From an uncultured Oscillospiraceae bacterium (GTDB lineage Bacteria > Bacillota > Clostridia > Oscillospirales > Ruminococcaceae): a stretch of 33,199 nt of DNA. This document shows, piece after piece, positions 6,147-15,671 of this stretch. Each line of letters begins with the position of its first letter. Positions within the stretch are counted from its first letter, which is position 1. The notes under the pieces were generated by a model, which saw only the letters and a program-made list of their open reading frames with translations, was not told where the DNA came from and ran no database searches. Made by a program: the position numbers and the translations under genes. The stretch lies in assembly GCA_900556525.1 (NCBI GenBank), contig USOZ01000002.1, positions 1-33,199 of the forward strand, written 5' to 3'.

Positions 6147-8318
6147 ATGGATAAGAAAAAGACCTCCCCATTGGTTGTTGCGATATATGCAATAGGAGTG
6201 ATCGTCGTCTTATATCTTGCAGCAGCGCTCGGAGCGGCATTTGACAAAAATATGAACGATGACGGTTCGATTGAATTTTCAGGCGTAATGTCGGATTTTG
6301 AACAGATGTGTATTGAATATCAGACGGTTTTCACGTCTGTTCTTGATGAAAGTTCATACGCGTGTAAGTTTGTTTATCTGACGGGGTTCGGGATAGGTAT
6401 ATACGCACTGATAAAGTACACGTCCAGAAAGCGGCTGCACCGTAAAGGTCAGGAACATGGCTCTGCTCGCTGGGGTACAGCAGGCGAGGCAAATAAACTT
6501 GCTGACAAGCCTGAAAAGAAAAAGGGGGCAAAGCGTGATAAACCAGATATTGAGGAAGATAAAAATATTATTCTTTCTCAGGAAGTGAAAATGTCGCTAA
6601 ACACCAGACAGCACCGAGAAAATCTCAACGTTGAGGTTATAGGCGGATCCGGTTCGGGTAAATCGCGGGCTTTCGCTTTACCTAACATCATGCAGATGAA
6701 TACCTCATACGTCGTTACAGACCCAAAGGGCGAATTACTGCAAAGCTGCGGCAGGCTTCTCGAGAAGAACGGATATAAAGTGCGCGTGTTCAATCTGATA
6801 GATATGCAGCATTCGCACAATTACAATCCGTTTAATTATATCTATGATACTGAAATTGACTCAGAGGGTCAGGAACACCGCGTTGTGAATAAAACTGCTG
6901 TTATAAAAATGATAAATGTTCTTATGCAGAACACAAAGCAGGAGGGAATGACCGGAGGAGACCAATTCTGGGACGACGCGACGAAGGCGCTTTTGACTGC
7001 TATATCATTTTATCTCATAGAATGTGATTCTATAGAAACGGAACAGCAGAACTTCGCAATGGTAATGAAATATTTGAAGTTTGCCGAGGTTGACGAGAGC
7101 AATCCAAATGCTAAATCGAAGCTTGATTTACTTATGGACGAGCTTGAGGAACAAAAGCCGGATTCAATGGCGGTATCGTACTATAAGGATTTTAAAAAAG
7201 CTGCGGGAGAAACCGCAAAGTCAATCTTAATTTCCTGCTCGGTAAGGCTTCAGGCGTTTAATTTACCTGCTGTGGCTGATTTGACACACGCGGATACAAT
7301 CGCTCTGGAAACCGTAGGAGATGTTAAAACTGCTATTTTCATTATTATTTCAGCGACGGACAGTACATTTAACTTTCTTGCAGCGATGATGTATACGCAG
7401 CTGTTTGATACACTGTATGATAGGGCTAATTTTAAATATGGCGGACGTCTTCCGGTTCATGTGCGCTGCATACTGGACGAATTTGCAAACATAGGAACGA
7501 TCCCCAATTTTGATAAGCTGATTGCAACAATGCGCAGTATGGAGATCTCGGCGAACATCATCATACAAAACACGGCGCAGCTTAAGGCAATGTACGAAAA
7601 AACGCATGAGGTTATTACGGGCAACTGTGATACCCTTATTTTTTTAGGCGGAAAAGAGCCAAGCACGCTTAAAATGATTTCTGAGATGCTCGGTAAGGAA
7701 ACGATAGACGTTGTTTCTCAAAATCGCAGCAAAGGCTACAGGAACAGTTCGACGTCTATAAATAACGCTATTCAGGGGCGTGAGCTTATGACTCAGGACG
7801 AACTTGCAGTTATGCCGATAGACCGTTGTATAGTAATGGTTCGTGCGTTTCATCCGTTTTATTGCCACAAATTTGATATAACGAAACACAAAAACTATGA
7901 GCTTTTAGGGCAGACGAACGTGAATTATTCGTATAACGTCAAAGAAAAAGTTACTACCGAAAAGCTTCCGGCAATGGTGTACGTTCCCGAGGACCACATT
8001 GCTGTGCTTGATGAAGAAACCGTAAAAGGTATCGTTCAGAATAATGTGAAAGGAGGAGACGAAATAATGTCCGATATTGATATTCCTGAGGATGATGAGC
8101 TGGAAATCACTGATATTGACCTGACAGATGATGAAAGCTTCACAGCAGACGATGAATCTTCCGATTTTGAAAATTATGATTATTCGGAATTTGAAGATGA
8201 ACCTATTAGTGCGTCTGACATAACCGGTGTAATTCTTGATGATAAAGCGCCGTTTTTTGATATTACAGATGAGTTCATATATGACAGCGGCTTATTCTTC
8301 GATGATGTTGAGGAATAA
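6147..8318 (+). CDS. VirD4/TraG-type type IV coupling protein
   Basis: This 723-residue ATPase would link the relaxosome to the mating channel and pump DNA. There are two N-terminal membrane segments (about residues 8-30 and 70-86), the usual anchor. Walker A GGSGSGKS lies at about residues 166-173. VVTDPKGELL follows, and Walker B is ILDEFANIG at about 442-450. DQFWDDA and the IIIQNTAQLKAMY segment are also typical. The last 80 residues are strongly acidic (many DD/EE pairs), a tail not in all relatives that could receive basic partner proteins. The start at 6147 has GAGGTGA upstream. The stop is followed by a hairpin and then the pilin gene. Confidence 0.93.
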   Translation: MDKKKTSPLVVAIYAIGVIVVLYLAAALGAAFDKNMNDDGSIEFSGVMSDFEQMCIEYQTVFTSVLDESSYACKFVYLTGFGIGIYALIKYTSRKRLHRKGQEHGSARWGTAGEANKLADKPEKKKGAKRDKPDIEEDKNIILSQEVKMSLNTRQHRENLNVEVIGGSGSGKSRAFALPNIMQMNTSYVVTDPKGELLQSCGRLLEKNGYKVRVFNLIDMQHSHNYNPFNYIYDTEIDSEGQEHRVVNKTAVIKMINVLMQNTKQEGMTGGDQFWDDATKALLTAISFYLIECDSIETEQQNFAMVMKYLKFAEVDESNPNAKSKLDLLMDELEEQKPDSMAVSYYKDFKKAAGETAKSILISCSVRLQAFNLPAVADLTHADTIALETVGDVKTAIFIIISATDSTFNFLAAMMYTQLFDTLYDRANFKYGGRLPVHVRCILDEFANIGTIPNFDKLIATMRSMEISANIIIQNTAQLKAMYEKTHEVITGNCDTLIFLGGKEPSTLKMISEMLGKETIDVVSQNRSKGYRNSSTSINNAIQGRELMTQDELAVMPIDRCIVMVRAFHPFYCHKFDITKHKNYELLGQTNVNYSYNVKEKVTTEKLPAMVYVPEDHIAVLDEETVKGIVQNNVKGGDEIMSDIDIPEDDELEITDIDLTDDESFTADDESSDFENYDYSEFEDEPISASDITGVILDDKAPFFDITDEFIYDSGLFFDDVEE

Positions 8319-8333
8319 GTCATTATTTTTGAT

Positions 8334-8352
8334 AAAATCTCAATGAGATTTT
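8334..8352 (+). terminator. Hairpin after the coupling-protein gene
   Basis: AAAATCTC (8334-8341) pairs perfectly with GAGATTTT (8345-8352) across a 3-base loop, 15 bases after the stop codon. The stem is AT-rich and the downstream T run is interrupted, so it is a weak terminator or an mRNA 3' stabiliser rather than a full stop. Confidence 0.45.
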
Positions 8353-8378
8353 AATAAATTTTAAGGAGGTTTTCTGAA

Positions 8379-8789
8379 ATGGAAAACAACATGACAACAG
8401 GCGCAGCGGCTGTTTCTGCTGCAAAGGAAGAAAAGGGCAGTATCGTAACAGAATTTCCGCGCAAGGTGAAAAAGACGGCGAAAAAGGCGCTGGTTTCGCT
8501 GAATACCGCAATGCTTATGGCAGCGATATTTTCCGTAAACGCATTTGCCGATGGAAGCCTTTCAACTTCCGAGGGTGAAACGCAGTTCAACCAGATTATT
8601 CAGTTCTTCGCAACGTGGATAGGGCGAATCGGTCTGGTTGTAGGCTTCGTAGGTGCGGTAATGTTCGGATTGGCGATCAAGAACGAGGACGCGGAAGCAA
8701 AAACTCGCGGACTTATGACGCTGGCTTCGGGATTCGTTGTGTTTGCGGTCACAAAGGCGCTTGACCTGTTTGGCATTACTTCGGCATGA
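8379..8789 (+). CDS. VirB2-like pilin/small channel membrane protein
   Basis: This 136-residue protein has a basic N-terminal stretch of about 40 residues and a hydrophobic signal core. A signal-peptidase site after AFA follows, at about residues 53-55. The predicted mature part of about 80 residues holds two membrane helices (ATWIGRIGLVVGFVGAVMFG and MTLASGFVVFAVTKALDLFG) joined by a charged loop. That is the topology of VirB2-type pilins and of the Maff2-type small proteins found at this place in Tn1549-like elements. The start has AAGGAGG 9 bases upstream. A strong hairpin follows, which may let this gene be made in excess over its neighbours, as pilins often are. Confidence 0.7.
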   Translation: MENNMTTGAAAVSAAKEEKGSIVTEFPRKVKKTAKKALVSLNTAMLMAAIFSVNAFADGSLSTSEGETQFNQIIQFFATWIGRIGLVVGFVGAVMFGLAIKNEDAEAKTRGLMTLASGFVVFAVTKALDLFGITSA

Positions 8790-8797
8790 TAAGAGTG

Positions 8798-8846
8798 CTG
8801 CAAAACTCGTGAGGGGACTGCATTTACGCAGTCCCTTGTTTTGCAG
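8798..8846 (+). terminator. Two-stage hairpin/attenuator between pilin and VirB6 genes
   Basis: Inner stem GGGACTGC (8814-8821) pairs with GCAGTCCC (8828-8835) around a 6-base loop. Outer stem CTGCAAAAC (8798-8806) pairs with GTTTTGCAG (8838-8846). The inner stem is followed by TTGTTTT, which suits partial termination; when fully folded the outer stem hides that T run. It lies entirely between the two genes. Confidence 0.65.
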
Positions 8847-8863
8847 TATGAAAGGAGTGTGTT

Positions 8864-9793
8864 TTGTTGATAAAAGAATATGCTGCGGCGTTATTTAACT
8901 CAGAGGTTTTAAGCGGAGAGATAGTAAACAGATGTACTCAGACGAATAATTCCTATGAATTATGCTTGTCCTTTTTGAACTTTTCTCCGTTTTCATCAAA
9001 TTTTACGGTTGTAAATTCGGCAGTTGCCGTGGTTCAATCCATTGCCATATCTCTTACGGTAATGTTTTTTCTGATTGAGTTTTTTGAAAAAACGCTTCAT
9101 TTGGAGTGGGTTAAGTGGGAAAATATCCTTATGCTGCTAATGAAAATGATAGTTGCAAAGGTTCTGATAAGCAATGCCCCGGCGCTGATGAATATTGTTT
9201 ATGATGTTTTTCAGAGTTTACAGCAGGAGTTGTCGGGTCTGCTTGCACAGGTCAATTCATCGGCAACGTGGACGGGTTCCGCCAGAGGATTTTTACCGGA
9301 AACATTTATTTCGGGCAGCGGCGGAATTGGCGGCAGAGATTTATTTATCGGTGATGCTCAAGCGTGGACGGCTATTGTGGATGACGATAAAAATTTCTTT
9401 GGCACAACTGCATTCGTGAAGTGGCTGCAGCTTCAGCCTACATTCTTATTGATGGATATTACGATGGTAGGCTGTCAGGTTGTAACGCTCGGACGAGTTT
9501 TTGAGCTTATGATATATACAATAACTGCACCGATTTCTATGTCAACGTTTGCTTCATCTGCGACCAGCGATGTCGGAAAATCTTTTGTGAAATCATACTG
9601 CGCCGTATGTTTGCAGGCGTTTGTTCTGGTAGTAATGTTTATCACGTTCCGTCAGCTTCTGCCGGCAGTTATACAGCAGGTATCGGCAATAAGCGGTTAT
9701 GGCTCGGCGGTTGCGCTTCTGCTTACAATAACTCTTGGCATGGGCGTGCTTAAATCGGGTTCGTGGGCTAAAAAGATATGCGGTACAGCATAA
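8864..9793 (+). CDS. VirB6/TrbL-type mating-channel membrane protein
   Basis: This 309-residue protein has about six membrane segments. One is near residues 45-70, others at about 80-105, 180-200, 205-225, 240-260 and 270-295. There is an extracytoplasmic loop rich in Gly and Ser (about 125-165). Length, topology and position between the pilin and PrgI genes match the VirB6/TrbL proteins of Gram-positive ICEs, which form the inner channel. The start is TTG at 8864 or the adjacent TTG at 8867. The GGAG at 8854-8857 gives 6 or 9 bases of spacing, and the second is slightly better. It runs straight into the next gene's Shine-Dalgarno site. Confidence 0.8.
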   Translation: MLIKEYAAALFNSEVLSGEIVNRCTQTNNSYELCLSFLNFSPFSSNFTVVNSAVAVVQSIAISLTVMFFLIEFFEKTLHLEWVKWENILMLLMKMIVAKVLISNAPALMNIVYDVFQSLQQELSGLLAQVNSSATWTGSARGFLPETFISGSGGIGGRDLFIGDAQAWTAIVDDDKNFFGTTAFVKWLQLQPTFLLMDITMVGCQVVTLGRVFELMIYTITAPISMSTFASSATSDVGKSFVKSYCAVCLQAFVLVVMFITFRQLLPAVIQQVSAISGYGSAVALLLTITLGMGVLKSGSWAKKICGTA

Positions 9794-9806
9794 GGAGGTA
9801 ATAAAA

Positions 9807-10217
9807 GTGATTGAAATAAGGATTCCAAAGGAGATTACCGAGTATAAGGAGACTTTTCTTTTCGGTCTGACAATCAGAAGATTTGTCTGCCTTGCCGTTA
9901 CGCTGGTCATCTGCGTGCCTCTTTATATTTTCGGAAAGGAAGTTATCCCAGAAGATATACTGGCGTGGATAATAATTCTTATAGCAGTTCCGATAATGGC
10001 GTTCGGGTGGTTTACATATCACGGCATGAACTTTGAGACATTTGCAAAGTGCGTAATACAATTCTATATGGAAAATCAAAAAAGACCCTATATAGAATTA
10101 AACACTTTTTGGTATGCCCGCGAAGAAATCATTGCAAATGATATAGCTCGTCAGAAAGCGGAAGAAATCAAAAAAAGCGATAAGGAGATGAAGAATGATG
10201 TTCGGAAAAAGAAATAA
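9807..10217 (+). CDS. PrgI-family conjugation protein (VirB3-like)
   Basis: This 136-residue protein begins at GTG 9807, chosen for the AGGAGG at 9793-9798; the longer open frame upstream overlaps the VirB6 gene and has no such site. It has IRIPKEITEYKETFLFGLT, then two membrane helices (about residues 27-47 and 53-70), then a cytoplasmic tail ending in Lys-rich charge. This is the PrgI pattern, the VirB3-equivalent that docks the VirB4 ATPase. The 3' end overlaps the VirB4 gene by 23 bases, which fits their working together. Confidence 0.88.
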   Translation: MIEIRIPKEITEYKETFLFGLTIRRFVCLAVTLVICVPLYIFGKEVIPEDILAWIIILIAVPIMAFGWFTYHGMNFETFAKCVIQFYMENQKRPYIELNTFWYAREEIIANDIARQKAEEIKKSDKEMKNDVRKKK

Positions 10218-12669
10218 AAAAGACAACGGCTCGGTTCTCAGCGCTGAGAGCGGCGAGGAGATAAATAACGCCGCAGACTTGATGACGGCGCGTGATATGG
10301 ACAGGATTCGGCGTTCCAAGAAATCAACGAAGGCAAAGTCATCTAAAGCAAAGGTGGGTATGCCTATTCGCAAAGTTCCGAAATCTGTGCAGGATACAAT
10401 GCCTTATGAGGCTGTGGTTGATAACTCGATAATGCTTGTGCAGCAGTATACTGACGGTTATCACAAGTACTCACGCACATATGAGTTTGACGATATTAAC
10501 TATGCCTCGGCAGATGACCCGGAACAGGAGAATCTGTTTCTCGCGTACGCTTCTGTATTAAACGGTTTTGATACAACGGTAGATGTGCAGGTTACATTGC
10601 ACAATAACAAGTACAACAAGGCGGACTTTGAAAAGAAAATTCTTCTTTCAGACCGTGGGGACGGATATGATATGTATCGTCACGAGTACAATCAAATGCT
10701 TAAATCGCGCATGAAAGAAGGACAGAATGGGATAATCCGTAAAAAGTACATAACCGTAACGGTATCCGCTATATCCCTTGAATTGGCTTTACAGCAGTTT
10801 AACGCTATTGAAATACACCTAAAAACGTCATTTCAGAAGCTGGGAACGGGAGTGCGAAGACTAAATTCAAATGAGCGGATAAGAATCCTTACAGATGTTT
10901 TTCGCGGAGCTAACAGGTATGTGGCGGATTTTAAAGAAAGCGAATTTCAGCGGCAGGCTGAAAAATCTCTGTGCTGTCCCGATTATATCGAATTTAAGAA
11001 AGACTATTTCATGTTTGATAATAAGTATGCGCGTACATTCTTTATCAGACAGCTGCCGACCGGTATGAATGACGAGGTACTTACCGACGTTACCGAAACA
11101 AATCTTAATCTTATAATCACAGTAAACATTGCGCCGATTTCTCCCGATGAGGCAATCAAAATAGTAAACCGCCAGCTTACGGCAATGCGTGCGAACAAAA
11201 TCGAGAAAAGCCGAAAGGCTGCTGCACGCGGAGTATTTGGCGTGGATGTAATGTCTGATAATTTTAATAAGCAGCTCGAAGACGCAGAAAGACTGCTGGA
11301 TGACCTATCCTCGAAAAATCAGAAGCTGTTTCAGTGCAGCTTTTGCGTAATGTTAATCGCAGACAGCTACGATGAACTTGAGTCGCAGTCTGCGGTTATA
11401 GAAGGCGTCTTTGCCAAGCATATAGCAACTCTTGCAAAGGCTACATTTCAACAGGAAGTTGTCATGCGTTCGACGTTGCCTGTCGGAAATTGCCAGCTTG
11501 ATGTAAAGCGCTCGCTCACAACCGAAGCGCTGACCGTGTTTATGCCATTTAAGTCGCGTGAACTTACTCAGGCAGGCGGCGTATATTATGGGCTGAACCA
11601 GATCTCTAATAACATGATTATCTTTGATAAAACACGTTTGAAAAACTGTAATGGCTTTATTCTGGGAAGTCCCGGTTCAGGCAAGTCTTTTTCCGCCAAG
11701 AGAGAAATGGTTAATGTCTTTCTGGCAACAAACGCGGATATAATAATCGTTGACCCTGAGCGCGAATACACAAATCTGGCTCGGGCGCTTGGCGGTGAGA
11801 TTGTCTTTATTTCAGAATCGTCAGGGTCGCATCTGAATCCTATGGAGATTAACTCCGAAGCAGATGAGGACCCTATAAAGTCCAAGTTTTCCTTTATGAA
11901 ATCATTTTTCCAGACTATCCTTGCGCCGACTGCTATTGATTCGGAACAGGCATCTATCATAGATATGTGCAATAAGGATGTGTATACGCCGTTCCTTATA
12001 GGCGATAAAAAGGATATGCCGACGTTAAGAGATTATTATACAGCACTTGAAAAATATACTCATCAGTATGATAGTGCAGTTCCGCTTTATAACGCATTGT
12101 CGCTTTATGTTGAAGGGTCGCTTAACACGTTTTCATATCCGTCGAACGTTAAGACCAACGCTCGTGTGGTTGTATATGATTTAAAGGATTTGGGCAAATC
12201 GCTGAAAGCGCTTGGAATGATGATCGTTATGGAAAATCTGTGGGACAGAATCGTTCAGAATCGTCAAAAGGGAATTCGCACATACATTTATATGGACGAG
12301 ATTTATTTGCTTTTCAGTAATGAAGAAACTGCTAACTTCCTTTTTGAGCTTTATAAGCGTGCGAGAAAGTGGGGCGGCGTGCCGACGGGAATTACACAGA
12401 ATGTGGAAGATCTGCTGCATTCAGCCACAGCGCGGACAATGCTTGCTAACTCGGAATTTATTTATATGCTGAATCAGTCTGCAACCGATAGAGAAACCCT
12501 TTCAAGGCTGCTGAAAATCCCTGATACACAAACGCAGTACGTTGAGGGCGCAGCCGCAGGTTCAGGGTTGATGTACTTTGGCGCAAGTGGCTGTATACCA
12601 TTCAAGGACGAGTTCCCGACGGATACGGAATTGTACAAGCTGATGACAACCAAATTCGGCGAGGAATAA
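10195..12669 (+). CDS. VirB4/TraE-type conjugation ATPase
   Basis: This 824-residue ATPase powers assembly of the type IV secretion channel at the inner membrane. Walker A GSPGSGKS is at about residues 491-498. The IIIVDPEREYTNLARALGG segment follows, and Walker B is YIYMDEIYLLF (Asp701-Glu702). A C-terminal ITQNVEDLLHS motif is typical of VirB4. The first 90 residues are charged and low in structure, then comes the VirB4 N-terminal domain. The start is ATG 10195 (AGGAG 7 bases upstream); the ATG next to it at 10198 would serve equally. It is followed within 40 bases by the CD1108-like gene. Confidence 0.93.
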   Translation: MMFGKRNKKDNGSVLSAESGEEINNAADLMTARDMDRIRRSKKSTKAKSSKAKVGMPIRKVPKSVQDTMPYEAVVDNSIMLVQQYTDGYHKYSRTYEFDDINYASADDPEQENLFLAYASVLNGFDTTVDVQVTLHNNKYNKADFEKKILLSDRGDGYDMYRHEYNQMLKSRMKEGQNGIIRKKYITVTVSAISLELALQQFNAIEIHLKTSFQKLGTGVRRLNSNERIRILTDVFRGANRYVADFKESEFQRQAEKSLCCPDYIEFKKDYFMFDNKYARTFFIRQLPTGMNDEVLTDVTETNLNLIITVNIAPISPDEAIKIVNRQLTAMRANKIEKSRKAAARGVFGVDVMSDNFNKQLEDAERLLDDLSSKNQKLFQCSFCVMLIADSYDELESQSAVIEGVFAKHIATLAKATFQQEVVMRSTLPVGNCQLDVKRSLTTEALTVFMPFKSRELTQAGGVYYGLNQISNNMIIFDKTRLKNCNGFILGSPGSGKSFSAKREMVNVFLATNADIIIVDPEREYTNLARALGGEIVFISESSGSHLNPMEINSEADEDPIKSKFSFMKSFFQTILAPTAIDSEQASIIDMCNKDVYTPFLIGDKKDMPTLRDYYTALEKYTHQYDSAVPLYNALSLYVEGSLNTFSYPSNVKTNARVVVYDLKDLGKSLKALGMMIVMENLWDRIVQNRQKGIRTYIYMDEIYLLFSNEETANFLFELYKRARKWGGVPTGITQNVEDLLHSATARTMLANSEFIYMLNQSATDRETLSRLLKIPDTQTQYVEGAAAGSGLMYFGASGCIPFKDEFPTDTELYKLMTTKFGEE

Positions 12670-12709
12670 ATGTGATACATATATCAACTGTCGATGTAAG
12701 GAGGTATAA

Positions 12710-15094
12710 ATGCCAAGACAAACTGATGATGTACATAATGCGGCTTCAAAAAAGGACGCGGTTGGAATAGAGGCGAAAATTGACAGAGGAAAAACTCTTG
12801 ACGGCAAAATAAACAATGGGCTAAACAGCCAAGTGCGAAATGATATACCTCGAGCGACTGAAGGTATAAAAACCGATAAATCTGATGTCACTGCTTCTTC
12901 TCAGGACGGTAAACAGAAATATGAGGCGGTCGAGCATTCCAAAACAGTTTACGCACAGAAAATGCAAAAACAGGGAACGGACGGAAATGCTCGGTCAAAG
13001 CCTCAAAATACTGTCTTCACTTCTGAAAAGGAAATGACTGACAGGGGGTATAATGCTTCTGAAAATGATACAAAGCCATTGACCGACAGCACCGAAAATC
13101 GGAAAACAGGGTTAAAAACACGGCTTGATGAGGTGTTTGAAGAAACAAAGCCTGATGAAAGCAGCCGTTCGTTTAAAGTTCCGAGAGAAAAACTTAAATG
13201 TCGGCAGCATACGAATAATGATTCAAAAATCTCATCTAAAATACAGCAGAGCAAATTCATAAGCAGTAAGAAAGCCAGCGGTATTCAAACCGGGATAGAT
13301 CGTAGGGTTGAACGGCTCAACAAAGAATTTAAAGCCGAAAAGCCGATTGCTTTTTCAAGTGCGGATAGAAGTTTTGGAAATGGAGACAAAGGAAAGACTT
13401 TAAAACCGACAGAATATAAACTAGCCAAAAAGTATTGGAGAAAAGCTCGGAAGCCGTCTGCGCAGGCTGAAATGTCTGCGCATCTCGAGAAGAATACTAC
13501 GGGTCAAAGAAAGAGCAAGATACAAAGCCGCATTTATTACAATGATGAGATTGTTCACGGCGACAAGCCGCGCTTGAAAACAAAAAGGCAGAAAGAACGC
13601 AGCCTTGTGAAATCGCTGAAAACAAAGACGATTAAGTTTGAAAAGGGAAGTGTTCCGCCCAAAAAACTGAAAGTGAAAAGAGACATCCTCAGAAAATACA
13701 TGAAAAAGAGATGGGGAAAGTCGCATAAGGCGCGTAAAATTCTGCGAACAGCGGCTGTTGTAACAGTAACGGCTGGACGTACGGTAAAAAAAGTAGGAAG
13801 TCTTGGCGCTAAAGCCGGAACGTTTGTTACAGAACAATCGTGCAATGTTTTAGGAATGAATCGAAGCGAAAACACGGATTCGACGGACAATACCGGAGCG
13901 GAGTCGATGAGAATGTTGTACAGTATCGGCTCAAAAACCAAGACTGCTCAGAATGAACTTTCAAAAATAAAGACAGGGATAAAAAGAACGGTTGGCAATA
14001 AACGACGAGCTGCGCCGCCAAGACCAGAATCGAAGCTGAAAACCGGAAGAGTAATCAGAAAAAGCGCGGTAAAAAATGTCGGAAAGAATATGCAAATGGC
14101 AAAGAAATCCGCAAAAGCCGCGAAAAAGGCTGCTAAAACGGCGCAGAAAGCTGCAAAAAAGGCTGCTCAGAATATAAAAAAGGCTGTTGAAATCACTGTT
14201 AAGCTTATTGCAAAGACTGCGGCGTTTGTAATAACACATCTTCCGATTATCCTTGTGATTGGACTTGTGATTGTGGTTATTGCAGTAATAGTGTCGGGAA
14301 CCAGTGTTGTGGTTTCGACTGTAACATCCGGCGTTAACGGGCTTCTGAGCTGGGCGTTCCCGTCCGAAGAGGGTAAGACAGATGCCGAAAGTGTAGCTGA
14401 ACAACTGCTGGAATATGAAGAAGCAATGAAAAATGGCTTTGATGACATTCTCGATGAAAAACTGGCAATGGCAAGCGAATATCTTACAGAGGATGATGAC
14501 TATTATGCGGCTGTTACAGATAATCAGTTTAACGACTGGATTGCTTATATGGGCGGTGCAGGCGAGGATATTGCACGGGACGTGCTGAAAGACGCCATTG
14601 ATAATGTGGATAAGTCAGAGTTTTACGCGTTGCTTTTTGTTTATCTTCAGAAGCAGAAGAACATAGAGGACGGCAACGATTCGTATGATATATATGATAT
14701 TACGTTTACAGAGGGAGAAATCAGATCTTTCCTGTATAATTACTTTGACATTTCGCTGTCTATGGTCAGCGGATTGGATTGTCCCGGGCAGAGTTGTCAT
14801 AATAAACGCTGTGAAAATGCAGTATCATGCCCTAACAGGGTTGGACATCCGGTAACGGATCCCGAAACAGGAGAAGTCCATGTAGGGTATTCGTGTCCCG
14901 GACACCCATATTGTGACCATGAGCATAAGAAGTCTACGATAAAAATTACCAGAAATGCAAATATAATGGATGATCTGGGCTTTACCGACGAAGAAAAACA
15001 ACGCACTGAACTTGCGCAACAGTTGTATGACAGCGAGATTCAAGGAAACATTCTGGGTGGTGGAAGCTCAACGGAAGAGGGTGATGGAGATTGA
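12710..15094 (+). CDS. CD1108-type conjugation membrane protein
   Basis: This 794-residue protein has three parts. Residues 1-490 are highly charged and Lys/Arg-rich, ending in an Ala-Lys helix, and are probably cytoplasmic and disordered. One membrane helix (HLPIILVIGLVIVVIAVIVS) lies at about residues 509-528. The remaining 250 residues are outside. They hold an acidic helical domain (DDILDEKLAMASEYLTEDDD) and a Cys/His-rich segment (CPGQSC, CENAVSCPNR, CPGHPYCDHEH) that may bind a metal or form disulfides. It matches the CD1108-like proteins after VirB4 in Tn1549-type elements. No NlpC/P60 or lysozyme-type hydrolase domain is visible in it, although some relatives carry one. The start has AAGGAGG. 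Confidence 0.72.
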   Translation: MPRQTDDVHNAASKKDAVGIEAKIDRGKTLDGKINNGLNSQVRNDIPRATEGIKTDKSDVTASSQDGKQKYEAVEHSKTVYAQKMQKQGTDGNARSKPQNTVFTSEKEMTDRGYNASENDTKPLTDSTENRKTGLKTRLDEVFEETKPDESSRSFKVPREKLKCRQHTNNDSKISSKIQQSKFISSKKASGIQTGIDRRVERLNKEFKAEKPIAFSSADRSFGNGDKGKTLKPTEYKLAKKYWRKARKPSAQAEMSAHLEKNTTGQRKSKIQSRIYYNDEIVHGDKPRLKTKRQKERSLVKSLKTKTIKFEKGSVPPKKLKVKRDILRKYMKKRWGKSHKARKILRTAAVVTVTAGRTVKKVGSLGAKAGTFVTEQSCNVLGMNRSENTDSTDNTGAESMRMLYSIGSKTKTAQNELSKIKTGIKRTVGNKRRAAPPRPESKLKTGRVIRKSAVKNVGKNMQMAKKSAKAAKKAAKTAQKAAKKAAQNIKKAVEITVKLIAKTAAFVITHLPIILVIGLVIVVIAVIVSGTSVVVSTVTSGVNGLLSWAFPSEEGKTDAESVAEQLLEYEEAMKNGFDDILDEKLAMASEYLTEDDDYYAAVTDNQFNDWIAYMGGAGEDIARDVLKDAIDNVDKSEFYALLFVYLQKQKNIEDGNDSYDIYDITFTEGEIRSFLYNYFDISLSMVSGLDCPGQSCHNKRCENAVSCPNRVGHPVTDPETGEVHVGYSCPGHPYCDHEHKKSTIKITRNANIMDDLGFTDEEKQRTELAQQLYDSEIQGNILGGGSSTEEGDGD

Positions 15095-15366
15095 AAAAGA
15101 TAAAGGAAAAACTGGTTCTATTTTTCAGCTCGCCGAAAAACATCATAACCGCGATAGTATTTCTTATAATTGGCGTTTGCGTTGTATCCGGCAGCGTGAA
15201 CAATGTTGCGCAGATGCTTGGCATATCTTCTGAAATGGCAGACGCGGATAGATATACATTTCATATAAGCTATGTTGATTTGGCGGCAATAATTCTTGTA
15301 CTGCTGGCGGCAGTAGTTATGCATATCAGAAAGCGGTTAAAAAATAACAGGAGGAAGAAAAAGTGA
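15091..15366 (+). CDS. Small two-helix membrane protein
   Basis: This 91-residue protein starts at a TTG that overlaps the previous stop by 4 bases, so it is translationally coupled. Helix 1 is at about residues 17-37 (IITAIVFLIIGVCVVSGS) and helix 2 at about 62-78 (VDLAAIILVLLAAVVMH). The tail is strongly basic (RKRLKNNRRKKK). No family is recognised. Its place in the mating-channel operon suggests a minor channel component. Confidence 0.65.
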   Translation: MKKIKEKLVLFFSSPKNIITAIVFLIIGVCVVSGSVNNVAQMLGISSEMADADRYTFHISYVDLAAIILVLLAAVVMHIRKRLKNNRRKKK

Positions 15367-15671
15367 CTCTGGAAGAAAAAATTAAAAAGTCGGAAGCCAA
15401 GATACTTAAATTTGAGATAGCTTTGGAGGAAAAGACAAAGCAGCTTGCTGACACTAAAAAGTGCATAAAGGCACTTGAAAGGAAGATCGGCGAAGAAAAG
15501 GAAGCGATACATAGGCTGAACATTGAAAGTGTTCTGGCGCTTATGAAAAATCGCGGCATAAGTTCTGAGGCGGTCAAAAAAGCGATAATCGATAATAAAA
15601 TAACCGCTGAAAATGATGTTGGCGCCGCTTCTGTGTTGCCGATTAAATCGGGAATGGAGGAAACGCAGTAA
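15363..15671 (+). CDS. DUF4315-like coiled-coil protein
   Basis: This 102-residue protein is charged. Residues 3-55 form a clear coiled coil (EEKIKKSEAKILKFEIALEE onward), followed by ESVLALMKNRGISSEAVKKA, the short helix pair of the DUF4315 family. That family is standard in this position in Tn1549-like elements; its function is not known. The GTG start overlaps the upstream stop by 4 bases. The stop meets the next ATG at one base, so four small genes form a tight coupled run. Confidence 0.72.
   Translation: MTLEEKIKKSEAKILKFEIALEEKTKQLADTKKCIKALERKIGEEKEAIHRLNIESVLALMKNRGISSEAVKKAIIDNKITAENDVGAASVLPIKSGMEETQ

Noticed and set aside
9735..9806. Longer N-terminus for the PrgI protein
   Set aside because: It overlaps the VirB6 gene end and lacks a ribosome site; GTG 9807 has AGGAGG and gives the normal PrgI start.
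13421..14448. Minus-strand frames opposite the CD1108-like gene
   Set aside because: Phe/Leu/Ser-rich products are the expected shadow of Lys/Ala-rich plus-strand coding.
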